Part shown: in pieces, positions 44,542 through 53,356 of the stretch
How the letters are laid out: every line of letters starts with the position of its first letter
Numbering within the stretch: position 1 is the first letter of the stretch
From: Pseudomonas sp. IPO3778
Lineage (GTDB): Bacteria > Pseudomonadota > Gammaproteobacteria > Pseudomonadales > Pseudomonadaceae
Assembly: GCF_013386825.1 (NCBI RefSeq)
Contig: NZ_JACARC010000017.1
Coordinates: 62,001 to 126,000 of the forward strand
Length of the DNA stretch: 64,000 bases
Direction: 5' to 3'
Made by a program: the position numbers and the translations under genes
Notes under the pieces: model-generated
The model's input: the letters and a program-made list of their open reading frames with translations, nothing else
What the model was told of the DNA's origin: nothing
Databases searched by the model: none

Positions 44542-47438
44542 GAAAGCATCTCACCCGCCAGCAGGCTCGGGGTTTTGAGGGAAATATTGGGAGGTGTGAG
44601 GGCCGGCAGACTCGGCAACTTGCCGCTCTTGCTCGCCGAGCCGAGGAGGCTCGTTGCGTTCGGTATGACCGCACTGGCGAGCTTCGGCAACCCAGCCGAA
44701 CCACCTTGCATTACGCCTTGGACTTGCTGCGCGGTTTGCATCGCGCCTTGGGCGGTGCTCACGGCGCTCATGCCGGTCTGTGCCAAGCCTTTCCCTTTCG
44801 CCAAGAGGTCGGTACTACCGCTCGCACTCGGTAGAGCCTTGGCGACCATGGCTTGCACCTGGGACGGAATACCACCGGACGTTGGCGGACTGAGCGGCCA
44901 ATCCGGTTTACCGATGTAGCTGCCCTCGCTCCAGGTGTCCGCCGGGTCCTTGCCAAACATCACCCGCGCCGGCCCCGGCGCAGCGCCAGAGACCGTGGCA
45001 AAACCTTTGGCGTCGAGCGTACCCTTGAGGCTCTTGCCCAGCGCATCAATCACTTCAAAATCGCCGCCTTTGATGCCCTGTAGCCCGGCGTACTGATTGA
45101 ACAATTCGAGATTGCCGTTGCCCGGTTTCGGCGGTTCCGGGAAGGCGCCGGCCAGATTTTTTGCCCCCGTATAGGCGAAGCTCGCCGCGTGGGCGGTGTA
45201 GGGCCCGGTGGTGACGTGGGTAATGCCACCGGCGTTGTAAGTCGTAGCGCTACCGCCGCCCTGAATCACTAGTTCGGTCTTGGCGGTGAGGGTGATGCGG
45301 TCAGCGTTGGCGGTAATGTTGAGTTTAGCCAGCAGGTTGATGCTGTCCTTCAACGCTCGCACGTCGATATCGCCCGAGGCTGCGACCAGTCGCCAGCCCA
45401 TGCTCTGCACGAACAGGCGCATACCCTGGCTGGCGCTGGCGAGCAGGCGTTTGCCGACCGACAGGCTGGTGTGCCCTGTGCTGCTCAAGGCCAAGTGTTC
45501 GCCGGTAGCAATATGAGTGGACTGTGGCGTGGTCAGCGCGATACCCGCCGGACTGGCGAGTACCAGATGCGGTTGAGTGAACTCCGAAAACTCATTTGCG
45601 TTGATGTTGGCGGGGCCGACAATACCCTGATGCTGGGCATGCAGCGCCTTGGCTACGTCATCCTGATCGCCAGCTTCCTGCGCCTGATTCTCGATGGCCT
45701 GGATTGAGAAACCATCCTGCTGATCGCTGGCCGTGGCCAGGCGTTCGGCAGTTTCCGGCAAGTCCTTGTGATGCTTGGTTTCGTTCGGGCGCGGCTCGGT
45801 GGTAATCAATAAACCCGCAGCAGCGCGTATTGCCCCGTGTCGATCAGTCCGTAGTTCAAAGCCTTCACCTCGCGGCTGACCACCCGACGGGCGCGGATGA
45901 GTCAGGTAGCCAAGGTTGATCGCGCTGGCGCCATGGTCACTGCGCAAGGCGATGCTGATCTCGCTGGTGGTGTCGTCGATGCGTAATTCGTTAGCACGGC
46001 TGCCTTTGTATTCCTTGCTCTTGACCGTAGCCAGAGTTTTGAAATCCGGCAGCTTGTACGGCGGTAGGTTGGCGCCGTGGTACAGGCAGCCAGTAATCAG
46101 AGGTTGATCGGGATCACCTTCCAAAAAGGTAATCAGCACTTCCATACCGATACGCGGCAGATTGATCGCGCCGAAATTCTGACTGGCCCAGTTCGACGCG
46201 ACACGCATCCAGCAGCTGGTTTTGTCGTCGTGCTGACCTTCTCGGTCCCAAAAATATTGCACCTTCACCCGGCCATACTGGTCACAAAAAATCTCTTCAC
46301 CTTCGGGGCCGGTGACCACCGCACTCTGGGTGCCGAGCACTTTCGGTTTCGGGTGATCGAGTGGCGGACGGTAAGGCACGCTCCAGGGGATGGCGCTGAA
46401 CCGGTTGCGATACCCCTGCTGGAAGCCGTCCTTCACGTCCGTGACATCGCCGGTCACCGACTCTTCCAACACCTGCGGTTGCTTGCCTTCGTGGAATATT
46501 TCGGTCAGCAGCCATAGGTCGTTCCAGGCCGGATTGGCGTGTTCGGTCAGGGCCAGGAAATGCCCGCTGACCAGTAGCGGCTGATCGCTGTGACCTTCGG
46601 CCAATTGGTAGTCGCTGCGATGGCGCTCAAGGTTCCGATTGGCGAGGTACTTGCCGCGTTCGCGGTCAACGAAACGGCCCGGATAATCGTAATCTTCCAA
46701 GTCCGGTTGGGCGGCGCTCTTGGCGGCGCTTTCCAGTTCGATGCGCGGTTTGGTGAAATCGTAATCACGGCGAGTGACGCGACTGGTGCGGGTGGCCAGC
46801 CGCAGACCGAAGCGTTTGACCATTGGTGTGTCGGCGACCATCCCGGTGTCTTGCTGATAGGCCACTGGCGAGAGTTTCGGGAACACCGTCTGGTCGTCGC
46901 CGAACACCAGCAGGTGGCCTTGGGCGCTGTGCTGAAAATGGTAGTGAATACCCTCTTCCTCACACAGACGCTGGATGAAATCCAGGTCGGATTCATCGTA
47001 CTGCACGCAGTAAATGCGCTCGGGGTAGACCGCACCCAGCTGGAATTTATGATCGCTGGTGAGGATGCCGTGCTCTTCCAATACCTGAGCGATAATCTGC
47101 GGCACCGTCATCTGCTGGAAAATGCGCTGATTGACCCGATGGGCCAGGTAGGCCAGTTGCGGACGTAACGAAATCCGATAGCGGCTCAGGCGTTTACCGG
47201 CCTCGCCCTGAGCGATGCTGTAGACCAGCCCGTGAATACCGCTGCCCGAGGGCGACAGCTGCAAGAACGCGAGTTTGTGCAGCAGGCTTTCGAGATCGAG
47301 GAAAGCGCGTTCACTGACCAACTCCAGCTCAAACTCAAATGGCGTGTTCAAGGCTTCGCGACCCTTGAAGGCCAGAACCTGAAAGTCCGCGCCCTCGAGG
47401 GTCAGCATGAAATGGGGCTGGTTGGCCGGTGAGAACAT
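44538..47438 (-). CDS. vgrG: T6SS spike protein VgrG
   Basis: The 966-residue VgrG has a gp27-like N-terminal part (FEFELELVSERAFLDLESLL), an OB-fold/gp5-like middle (GRVKVQYFWDREGQHDDKTSCWMRVASNWA) and a DUF2345 extension with a beta-helix (LTAKTELVIQGGGSATTYN). The Pro- and Ser-rich C-terminal tail of ~170 residues has no clear enzymatic motif and may dock the Rhs cargo. The ATG at 47438 follows GAGGAGCC. It lies 132 bases after hcp and overlaps rhs by four bases. Confidence 0.94.
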   Translation of the reverse strand: MFSPANQPHFMLTLEGADFQVLAFKGREALNTPFEFELELVSERAFLDLESLLHKLAFLQLSPSGSGIHGLVYSIAQGEAGKRLSRYRISLRPQLAYLAHRVNQRIFQQMTVPQIIAQVLEEHGILTSDHKFQLGAVYPERIYCVQYDESDLDFIQRLCEEEGIHYHFQHSAQGHLLVFGDDQTVFPKLSPVAYQQDTGMVADTPMVKRFGLRLATRTSRVTRRDYDFTKPRIELESAAKSAAQPDLEDYDYPGRFVDRERGKYLANRNLERHRSDYQLAEGHSDQPLLVSGHFLALTEHANPAWNDLWLLTEIFHEGKQPQVLEESVTGDVTDVKDGFQQGYRNRFSAIPWSVPYRPPLDHPKPKVLGTQSAVVTGPEGEEIFCDQYGRVKVQYFWDREGQHDDKTSCWMRVASNWASQNFGAINLPRIGMEVLITFLEGDPDQPLITGCLYHGANLPPYKLPDFKTLATVKSKEYKGSRANELRIDDTTSEISIALRSDHGASAINLGYLTHPRPSGGQPRGEGFELRTDRHGAIRAAAGLLITTEPRPNETKHHKDLPETAERLATASDQQDGFSIQAIENQAQEAGDQDDVAKALHAQHQGIVGPANINANEFSEFTQPHLVLASPAGIALTTPQSTHIATGEHLALSSTGHTSLSVGKRLLASASQGMRLFVQSMGWRLVAASGDIDVRALKDSINLLAKLNITANADRITLTAKTELVIQGGGSATTYNAGGITHVTTGPYTAHAASFAYTGAKNLAGAFPEPPKPGNGNLELFNQYAGLQGIKGGDFEVIDALGKSLKGTLDAKGFATVSGAAPGPARVMFGKDPADTWSEGSYIGKPDWPLSPPTSGGIPSQVQAMVAKALPSASGSTDLLAKGKGLAQTGMSAVSTAQGAMQTAQQVQGVMQGGSAGLPKLASAVIPNATSLLGSASKSGKLPSLPALTPPNISLKTPSLLAGEMLS

Positions 47439-47570
47439 CCCTGGCTCCTCATACAGTGCAGCAGCGTCCCTCAACACCCAAGTGGGGCATCAACGAACGC
47501 AGAATTTTTGAGTAACGCGAACAGCATCGACCAGCAACGCTGGCCGATGTATTGAGGCAGTCGGCCCGAC

Positions 47571-48089
47571 TTAACCGGCGACCGGGGTACGCCAGTCATC
47601 GGAACCCGAAGTGCCAGAAACTTCGTGGGTCCAGGTGATTTTGCGGTAGGTGAACTCAACGTCTTCCAGGTGAGTGAAGTGTGAGTTCGCCGGATCCTGG
47701 CAGTTGTGCATGTAGTCTTTGATGTCGACGATGATTGCGTCTTCAAGTTTGGTGGTGAAGTAGTGTTCCTGGGTGCCGGCAGCCGAGGTGCGGTACCACT
47801 GGATTTCAATGGAGGTCAGACGCTCGCCCGACGTCAGGGCTGCCAGCAGCAGCGGCGAGGACTTGTCGAACACCTTGGTGATTTTAACTGGCCTGTGCAC
47901 GCGCTGGCCGGTGGGTTGGCCGGACTGCGGGTCACGCGGGATGATCACTTCGTGGCTGAAACCCTGAACCATGACCTGGTCTTCATGACCTTCCTGGTAG
48001 GTGTTGCCAACCGAATCAGCGGTGAAGGCACCGGCGGTGATCAAACCTTGTTTGGTACCGGTGATGGACATATAGGCGGGCGTAGCCAT
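47571..48089 (-). CDS. hcp: T6SS tube protein Hcp
   Basis: Hcp forms the hexameric rings of the type VI tube. The 172-residue protein from the ATG at 48089 (MATPAYMSITGTKQGLI) shows the typical YMSITG start, VQGFSHEVIIPRDPQSG, RVHRPVKITKVFDKSSP and C-terminal VEFTYRKITWTHE. A GGAGCATCTCC ribosome-binding region lies upstream. No T6SS sheath, baseplate or membrane-complex genes are in the window, so this is an orphan hcp-vgrG-effector cluster served by a main T6SS elsewhere. Confidence 0.96.
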   Translation of the reverse strand: MATPAYMSITGTKQGLITAGAFTADSVGNTYQEGHEDQVMVQGFSHEVIIPRDPQSGQPTGQRVHRPVKITKVFDKSSPLLLAALTSGERLTSIEIQWYRTSAAGTQEHYFTTKLEDAIIVDIKDYMHNCQDPANSHFTHLEDVEFTYRKITWTHEVSGTSGSDDWRTPVAG

Positions 48090-48257
48090 GGAGATGCTCC
48101 TTGCTAAATAGGGAACCCGTAGGCGCAATGCCTGCCAGGTGTCCGACTGAGATATCAAAATCCAAGCCAGCTATTCCATAGCCATTATTTATCAAAGACT
48201 TAAATCTACCTCCCCGTATACTTTCCGACTTTCATGCGAAAACGCAGAATAAAGTGC

Positions 48258-48291
48258 GCAAAAAGTTGCGCATAGTTGCGCAACTTTTTGC
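48258..48291. repeat. Perfect 15-bp inverted repeat upstream of hcp
   Basis: GCAAAAAGTTGCGCA and its exact complement TGCGCAACTTTTTGC are separated by TAGT. It lies 169 bases upstream of hcp. With its A and T runs it could be a bidirectional terminator or an operator. Confidence 0.7.
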
Positions 48292-48332
48292 ACTTTCGTC
48301 TGTACATAGCGGACCATGCAGGCTGCATAAAA

Positions 48333-48353
48333 CTATCCACAAGTTTATCCACA
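48333..48353 (+). other. Two DnaA-box-like sequences
   Basis: CTATCCACA (48333-48341) and TTATCCACA (48345-48353) lie 12 bases apart in the same orientation. The second is a perfect match to the DnaA-box consensus TTATNCACA. No replication gene is near, so function is unproven. Confidence 0.35.
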
Positions 48354-48732
48354 TTTCAGTGCGCAACATCTTACTCAACCTTTCAGCCGACCAGCAACTG
48401 CTTCTCGGTGACATATTTATCGTTTGGATTCTAGCTTTTCAAAAAAGGCGAGATCTTTTTTACACCCCCAGGCGAAAGGATGAGTTTAGTTATGAAGCCG
48501 GCATCTGGGCTGAGTTCTTGCAAGGTTATCCAACGTAAAATAGGGCATTAAAAATAAAAGCAACGAACCAAAAAATTATTAAAATCCAAAGTCTAGCCGC
48601 AGATAGCCCCAAATATTTAATATACTATTAAACACCGATCTTACCTTATTAATAAGCACAATACGCCCTGCAAAAATTAAACAGGGCCATGAAAATATGG
48701 CATTCTGCTCGCTTATGACCACAATACAATTA

Positions 48733-48746
48733 CCAGAATATTCTGG
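48733..48746. promoter_or_regulatory. RcsB-box-like palindrome upstream of the EAL gene
   Basis: CCAGAATATTCTGG is a perfect 14-base palindrome 59 bases before the EAL start codon. Its centre AGAATATTC equals the centre of the enterobacterial RcsAB box (TAAGAATATTCCTA). A near copy lies upstream of the pilin gene (58489-58515), and an RcsB-like regulator is encoded between them. Confidence 0.6.
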
Positions 48747-48805
48747 ATGTCGGCCTTTATCTTGTATGGGATAATTATAACTAACATCTATTAAAGAGAA
48801 AAACT

Positions 48806-49615
48806 GTGAGATCAAATCCTTTTACGAAATCCATTTACATTTCCGATGAGGCCATTTTCAATGCTTTTAACAATGATGAATTTATAGCTTGGTACCAGCC
48901 AAAAATTGACTTACTCAGTATGGATTTTATAGGAATGGAGGTATTAATGAGATGGCAAAGCACCTCTCATGGGCTTATCACACCAAACTTTTTTTTGGAT
49001 AGAATAATATCACACAAGCTATTAAATCCGATAACCGAGTCAATTCTACATCAAGTTCTGGATACCCAAAAAAAATTTATTGATTCAGGAAAAACTCTAC
49101 CACTGTCTTTAAACATTAATGCTAACCAGATACAAGACTCAGAATACATTAGAAAATTACTGAAAACTATCGAGACAAAAAAACAAGCTTCCGCCCCTTT
49201 AACATTCGAAATTACTGAAACAACAGACACTAATTTCAAAAAACAATCTGTAGCGAGCAACATTCGAAAAATTAAAAGCGCAGGGATACGCATTTCTATC
49301 GATGACTATGGCACTGGATACTCGTCTTTAGATAGGCTATGTGATTTACCTTGCGACGAGTTAAAACTAGATAGGCTATTCATAAAAAAAATTCTAACAT
49401 CAAACAAACATTTAATTGCAGTAGAAAATACTGTAACCATGGCAAAGTCAATGGGCATACATGTGGTGGCTGAAGGAGTGGAAAATAAAGAGCAACTCTT
49501 ATTGTTACAAAGCTTAGGCTGTGACTTTGCTCAAGGTTTTCTTTTCTCCCCTCCTATCCCTCAAGCATATATAGAAAATTGGTACAATCGCTGGAACGGA
49601 GCTATATTACTGTAA
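48806..49615 (+). CDS. EAL-domain c-di-GMP phosphodiesterase (PvrR-like, no receiver domain)
   Basis: The 269-residue protein is nearly all EAL domain. It has the motif GMEVLMRW (EVL replacing EAL), the metal- and substrate-binding residues in LNINANQ, FEITET, IDDYGTGYSSL and DELKLDRLFI, and the Glu in VVAEGVE. The catalytic set therefore looks complete and hydrolysis of c-di-GMP is likely. It lacks the receiver domain of PvrR/RocR, so control must be at transcription or by partner binding. The start is GTG at 48806 with AAAGAGAA upstream. The end lies 4 bases from the convergent kinase gene. Confidence 0.85.
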   Translation: MRSNPFTKSIYISDEAIFNAFNNDEFIAWYQPKIDLLSMDFIGMEVLMRWQSTSHGLITPNFFLDRIISHKLLNPITESILHQVLDTQKKFIDSGKTLPLSLNINANQIQDSEYIRKLLKTIETKKQASAPLTFEITETTDTNFKKQSVASNIRKIKSAGIRISIDDYGTGYSSLDRLCDLPCDELKLDRLFIKKILTSNKHLIAVENTVTMAKSMGIHVVAEGVENKEQLLLLQSLGCDFAQGFLFSPPIPQAYIENWYNRWNGAILL

Positions 49616-49619
49616 AAGT

Positions 49620-52325
49620 CTATTTGAGCTTGATAGCCTCAAAAAAACCAATCAACCTTGAGATGCATTCCGAAAGACTTTGTTCCGCATTAAAACCCAC
49701 ATTATCAACGATAGCTTCCTCAACAGTGCAAACATACTCCACCAGATTATTTAGCTTAAAAACATTTAAACTACTTCGAATTCTATGCAGAGTCTCGAGT
49801 ACGCTTTCAGGATTATCAAGCAATGAAAAAACTGAAAGTTTATTTAAGTCAGACAGATTCAATTCTTTAAACTGTTCTAACAAGCAAGAAAGTTCAGGAT
49901 TTTCCATGAGTGCTTCGGATAGTTGCGCGGTATCGACAGTCTTCGGCGACGCTGAGCCAGCCTCTTCGCATGTATGAAAGTATAAGGGCAGCCACTCTTC
50001 AAGAGTACATCTTAAAGTATCTAAGTTAAGTGGCTTTAACAAAAGCGTATTGATCCCTGAAGACAAGAAACGCTCGTGCTCTTCAACTTGAACGCTTGCA
50101 GTCATTGCAATGATTGGAAAATTAGAAAGCTTAGGTAATTTCGATCTCAATTTTTTCGCTAAAGAATATCCATCCATTACGGGCATGTAGCAGTCTGTTA
50201 TTAACATACAATGAATTTTAGAGTTAAAACGATGTATTGCTTCTGATCCATTTGAAACGATTTCGCAAGCATAGCCCAATCGTTTTAACTGCCCTCTGAT
50301 CAGCTCCTGATTAATAGGATGGTCCTCTGCAACTAAAATTTTACATTGCTTTTTCTCTATGCAACCAATATCAGAAATATTGCTTGGCTCATCGAGCATT
50401 TCAACTATTTCACTACAAGCATAGATCAAATCCCCCCATATAAATGGATTGCTACTGAGTATTGGATAGGAATTAGAGTTTTCTTTCCAACCAGAAAATA
50501 TAGGGCTATCAGATACCGCAATAACATTTTTTAAACTTTTTTTATCTATTAGTTTTGATTCATCGATGAAGCGAATACAACAATGTTTAAGGTCTTCTTT
50601 ATTTTCAATCTTAGCTCCTAAAACCAAAAGCAAATTTTCAAGCGCAGTTTTATTTTTTTCACTAACTAAATCTATGGAAACGCACTTCCCATATAAAAAA
50701 TTGAAATTTTTAGGTGATGGAGACTTTCTTACTAAGAGCTTAATACTAGCATGCGTGCCAAATCCAAGTGTACTTTCTAAACTTATAGCTCCTCCCATTA
50801 GCTTTATAAGTCTCTCACTAATAACTAGCCCCAACCCGCTCCCTCCATATCTTCGGGTTACGGAACTGTCGCCTTGAGTGAAGGGGCTAAAAAGCCTGCC
50901 TGTCTGCTTCTCGTCCATACCTATACCTGTATCAGAGATAACGATAGTTACAAATTGCTCAGCCTCATTTATATTATCCACACTCACTTGGAGAGATACT
51001 TCACCTTCAGATGTAAATTTAATGGCGTTAGTGATCAGGTTTAGCAATACCTGCCTCAAACGCAAATTATCGATGAGAACCGTTGGGGCCAATTTATCAT
51101 CGATATTGACATATACGTTAAGCCCTTTTGAATGAGCTTGATGTGCAGTTATTCCTATAGCATTGCCAATGACCGCCCTTAAATCAGTTTGTTCATAATG
51201 CAAGTCTAGATGATTAAACTCCATTTTTGAAAGATCTAAAATATCATTTAGCACTGTCATGAGAGACTTCGTTGACTCATCAATCATTTGCAAAATACGC
51301 TGCTGGTCAGGAGACATCGATTTAGAATGCAATAATTCCAACAATCCAAATATCCCGTTCATTGGAGTTCGGATCTCATGACTCATTGTTGCCAAAAACT
51401 CACTTTTGACTCTAACCGCTTCCTCAGCGGACTCCTTAGCTTTTGATAAATCCAAGGATTGTTCCCATTCATTCGTTATATCGACCCAAATTCCGCTCCA
51501 GACAATTACTCCTTTGGCAATCGTTTCATGAACGGCATCAATTCTAATATGCCGCTCCCTGCTCTCAGTTTGACAACGTACAACGCAGGACATTGGCTGT
51601 AAGTTTTCAGCAGATACTGCCATATCTATTAGTAATTTTTGGTAATCCGCGGAATGTAACATTTTAAAAAGATTCTTCGAATCATGTTGAATGTCCTCTA
51701 TTTTCAATCCAAGCATTTTTTCGACGGGACCGGACAGATATTTAAAGCTTGGATGGCTACCCTCTATTTGGTGAGCTTCAAATAAACCCACTGGTAAATG
51801 TGTAGTCACTCGATCAAGATGCATCTCGAGGGACAGAGCCTTTTGCTGAATTAAGCGCATATAACTAACGTCCGTAAAAGAAATCACTGCACCGACGAAG
51901 ATCACACCTGAATTAAACACTGGTTTGATATTAAACAGCAAAACTCCTGATTCGCCTTGGCCGTGTTCGACTTCAAAATCAACTCTTTGTTTATCCCTCA
52001 ATACTTTTTTTAAAGCGTCATCAATCGCGCTCTTAATACAAGATGGATAAAAAGCGGATAAGTCTTTTTTTAAAAATTCGTCTTCGCCAGTTTCAATTCC
52101 GAACCGCTCTCTATATTGGTCACTGACGTATTTACATTCCCCATAAACATCAATGTATGCTAAAGGTGAAGACACACCCTCGATAATTGCTTCTAAATTG
52201 TTTTTTTCAAATTCAATTCTTTCAGCGCTTTTCTTCTTTTTATAAAACTTAAAAATAAAAAACATCATCACGAAAGTTATTGAGAGAAAAATAGCATCTT
52301 CAAAAACTCTTTTTATATCTATCAT
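49620..52325 (-). CDS. Hybrid sensor histidine kinase (PvrS/RcsC-like)
   Basis: The 901-residue membrane kinase has one N-terminal membrane helix (AIFLSITFVMMFFIFKFY), two PAS-like domains (~40-155 and ~165-290) and a HisKA with the phospho-accepting His316 in ATMSHEIRTPMNG. An HATPase (NLITNAIKFTSEG, Asn433; DTGIGM; GGSGLGL), a degenerate receiver-like segment (~545-640) and a true receiver with Asp711 follow. A C-terminal Hpt has His847 (LHRIRSSLNVF). No periplasmic sensor is present. It is a clear paralogue of the kinase at 60032, from PAS2 to Hpt. It is divergent from the RcsB-like gene and strongly AT-rich. Confidence 0.9.
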   Translation of the reverse strand: MIDIKRVFEDAIFLSITFVMMFFIFKFYKKKKSAERIEFEKNNLEAIIEGVSSPLAYIDVYGECKYVSDQYRERFGIETGEDEFLKKDLSAFYPSCIKSAIDDALKKVLRDKQRVDFEVEHGQGESGVLLFNIKPVFNSGVIFVGAVISFTDVSYMRLIQQKALSLEMHLDRVTTHLPVGLFEAHQIEGSHPSFKYLSGPVEKMLGLKIEDIQHDSKNLFKMLHSADYQKLLIDMAVSAENLQPMSCVVRCQTESRERHIRIDAVHETIAKGVIVWSGIWVDITNEWEQSLDLSKAKESAEEAVRVKSEFLATMSHEIRTPMNGIFGLLELLHSKSMSPDQQRILQMIDESTKSLMTVLNDILDLSKMEFNHLDLHYEQTDLRAVIGNAIGITAHQAHSKGLNVYVNIDDKLAPTVLIDNLRLRQVLLNLITNAIKFTSEGEVSLQVSVDNINEAEQFVTIVISDTGIGMDEKQTGRLFSPFTQGDSSVTRRYGGSGLGLVISERLIKLMGGAISLESTLGFGTHASIKLLVRKSPSPKNFNFLYGKCVSIDLVSEKNKTALENLLLVLGAKIENKEDLKHCCIRFIDESKLIDKKSLKNVIAVSDSPIFSGWKENSNSYPILSSNPFIWGDLIYACSEIVEMLDEPSNISDIGCIEKKQCKILVAEDHPINQELIRGQLKRLGYACEIVSNGSEAIHRFNSKIHCMLITDCYMPVMDGYSLAKKLRSKLPKLSNFPIIAMTASVQVEEHERFLSSGINTLLLKPLNLDTLRCTLEEWLPLYFHTCEEAGSASPKTVDTAQLSEALMENPELSCLLEQFKELNLSDLNKLSVFSLLDNPESVLETLHRIRSSLNVFKLNNLVEYVCTVEEAIVDNVGFNAEQSLSECISRLIGFFEAIKLK

Positions 52326-52448
52326 CTCAGACCCTATAGTTAATCTTCAAAAATATGCTACCAGAGAGTAATTCAATACTTTAGCTTCTTGCCTTCCAAC
52401 ATCAAATACCCACTCTGCATTACGATCAAGCAATATCATCACGCCAAT

Positions 52449-52496
52449 AAGCCTTTAAGCCTTTAAGCCTTTAAGCCTTTAAGCCTTTAAGCCTTT
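52449..52496. repeat. Octanucleotide tandem repeat (AAGCCTTT x6)
   Basis: Six perfect copies of the 8-base unit lie in the 322-base gap between the divergent kinase and response-regulator genes. Length change by slipped-strand mispairing could alter promoter spacing for either gene (phase variation), which is inferred. Nothing else recognisable is seen in this gap. Confidence 0.9.
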
Positions 52497-52647
52497 AAAA
52501 CAATTTTCTACAAATAACATTTTTCGGGCAAAAATTTTGAAAGCTGATGAACTTCTAAACACCCAGTGATGTCAATATGGAAGCACGAAAGAAATTACTT
52601 ATTTAGCAACTTAAAGCTAATTTATTAAAAGCGAGAAGTGAAATCCT

Positions 52648-53277
52648 ATGAAGTTCAATATAGTTATAATTGATGACCATCCAATCGTACTCCTTGGAAC
52701 TAAGATTGTTCTGGAGAAGAACTCGACATATAAAGTCACGGGCACATTTGTAGACTTTGATGGGTTAGAAACCTTTTTAAACGACAATACTTGCGACCTA
52801 ATAATTACCGACTTTTCCTTACCAAACGCCACATTAGATGGGCTTAATCTAATTGAAAGAATTCGGCGGATATATAGTGATATTCCATTAATTGTGTTAA
52901 CAAGTCTGCAAAATGCGTCCCTCGTTTTAAAATCGCTGGACTATGGAGTATCAGCAATTGTAGAAAAAAGTGAACATATAAACGAGCTAATGAATTCAAT
53001 AAAAAAGGTAATTGACGGAGAGGTGTACATTAGTCCATTTTTTACAAAAAAAATTGCTGATGTATCATTGAATGCTGGGGCTGATTTATTGTCCACTCTG
53101 TCCCCAAAAGAAACTGAGGTCATTAGATTACTCTCAGCTGGTATGTCGCCAAATGATGTAGCCACTAAATTATGCAGAAGCATAAAGACAATAAGTTGGA
53201 CAAAAGTATCAGCAAAACGAAAATTAAAAATTACCTCAGATGCTGAGCTATATCAGTACGCTAAAGAAATTCTCTAA
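52648..53277 (+). CDS. RcsB/RocA1-like NarL-family response regulator
   Basis: The 209-residue response regulator has a receiver domain with phosphorylatable Asp55 in LIITDFSLPN and a LuxR-type helix-turn-helix (LSPKETEVIRLLSAGMSPNDVATKL). The recognition helix and tail RSIKTISWTKVSAKRKLKI...DAELYQY are strikingly like RcsB (RSIKTIS..K.SA..KL). It probably receives phosphate from the Hpt domains of the two hybrid kinases and activates the fimbrial operon, as RcsB and RocA1 do for cup genes. It is AT-rich and stands alone, divergent from the kinase gene. Confidence 0.88.
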   Translation: MKFNIVIIDDHPIVLLGTKIVLEKNSTYKVTGTFVDFDGLETFLNDNTCDLIITDFSLPNATLDGLNLIERIRRIYSDIPLIVLTSLQNASLVLKSLDYGVSAIVEKSEHINELMNSIKKVIDGEVYISPFFTKKIADVSLNAGADLLSTLSPKETEVIRLLSAGMSPNDVATKLCRSIKTISWTKVSAKRKLKITSDAELYQYAKEIL

Positions 53278-53281
53278 AATG

Positions 53282-53305
53282 AAAGCTATTCTAGGGAATA
53301 GCTTT
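53282..53305. terminator. Hairpin between the convergent regulator and adhesin genes
   Basis: AAAGCTATTC, a 4-base loop and GAATAGCTTT form a perfect 10-bp stem 5 bases after the response-regulator stop. Its position between convergent genes suggests a bidirectional terminator. A second hairpin (ACTCACT/AGTGAGT, 53355-53372) overlaps the adhesin stop. Confidence 0.55.
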
Positions 53306-53356
53306 AGAGTAAAAGGCGAAATCTTTACGGTCATGTAAAAATCTTGCATACCTAAC

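Larger units (their letters stand above)
48090..48805. other. Long AT-rich intergenic region between hcp and the EAL gene
   Basis: This 716-base gap between divergent genes contains no convincing gene. Short open frames in it lack ribosome-binding sites and family features. It holds a perfect 15-bp palindrome (48258-48291), two DnaA-box-like sequences (48333-48353) and a 14-base palindrome (48733-48746). By eye, base composition changes from ~55-60% GC to clearly AT-rich near 48,160-48,550. Confidence 0.6.

Noticed and set aside
48154..48169. Possible sigma-54 promoter for hcp on the minus strand (TGGCTTGGATTTTGAT)
   Set aside because: The -24 part fits and the spacing is right, but the essential GC of the -12 element is replaced by GA, so I do not call it.
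48232..48538. Short open frames in the hcp-EAL gap
   Set aside because: No ribosome-binding site, no family resemblance, and they cross the palindrome and DnaA-like boxes.
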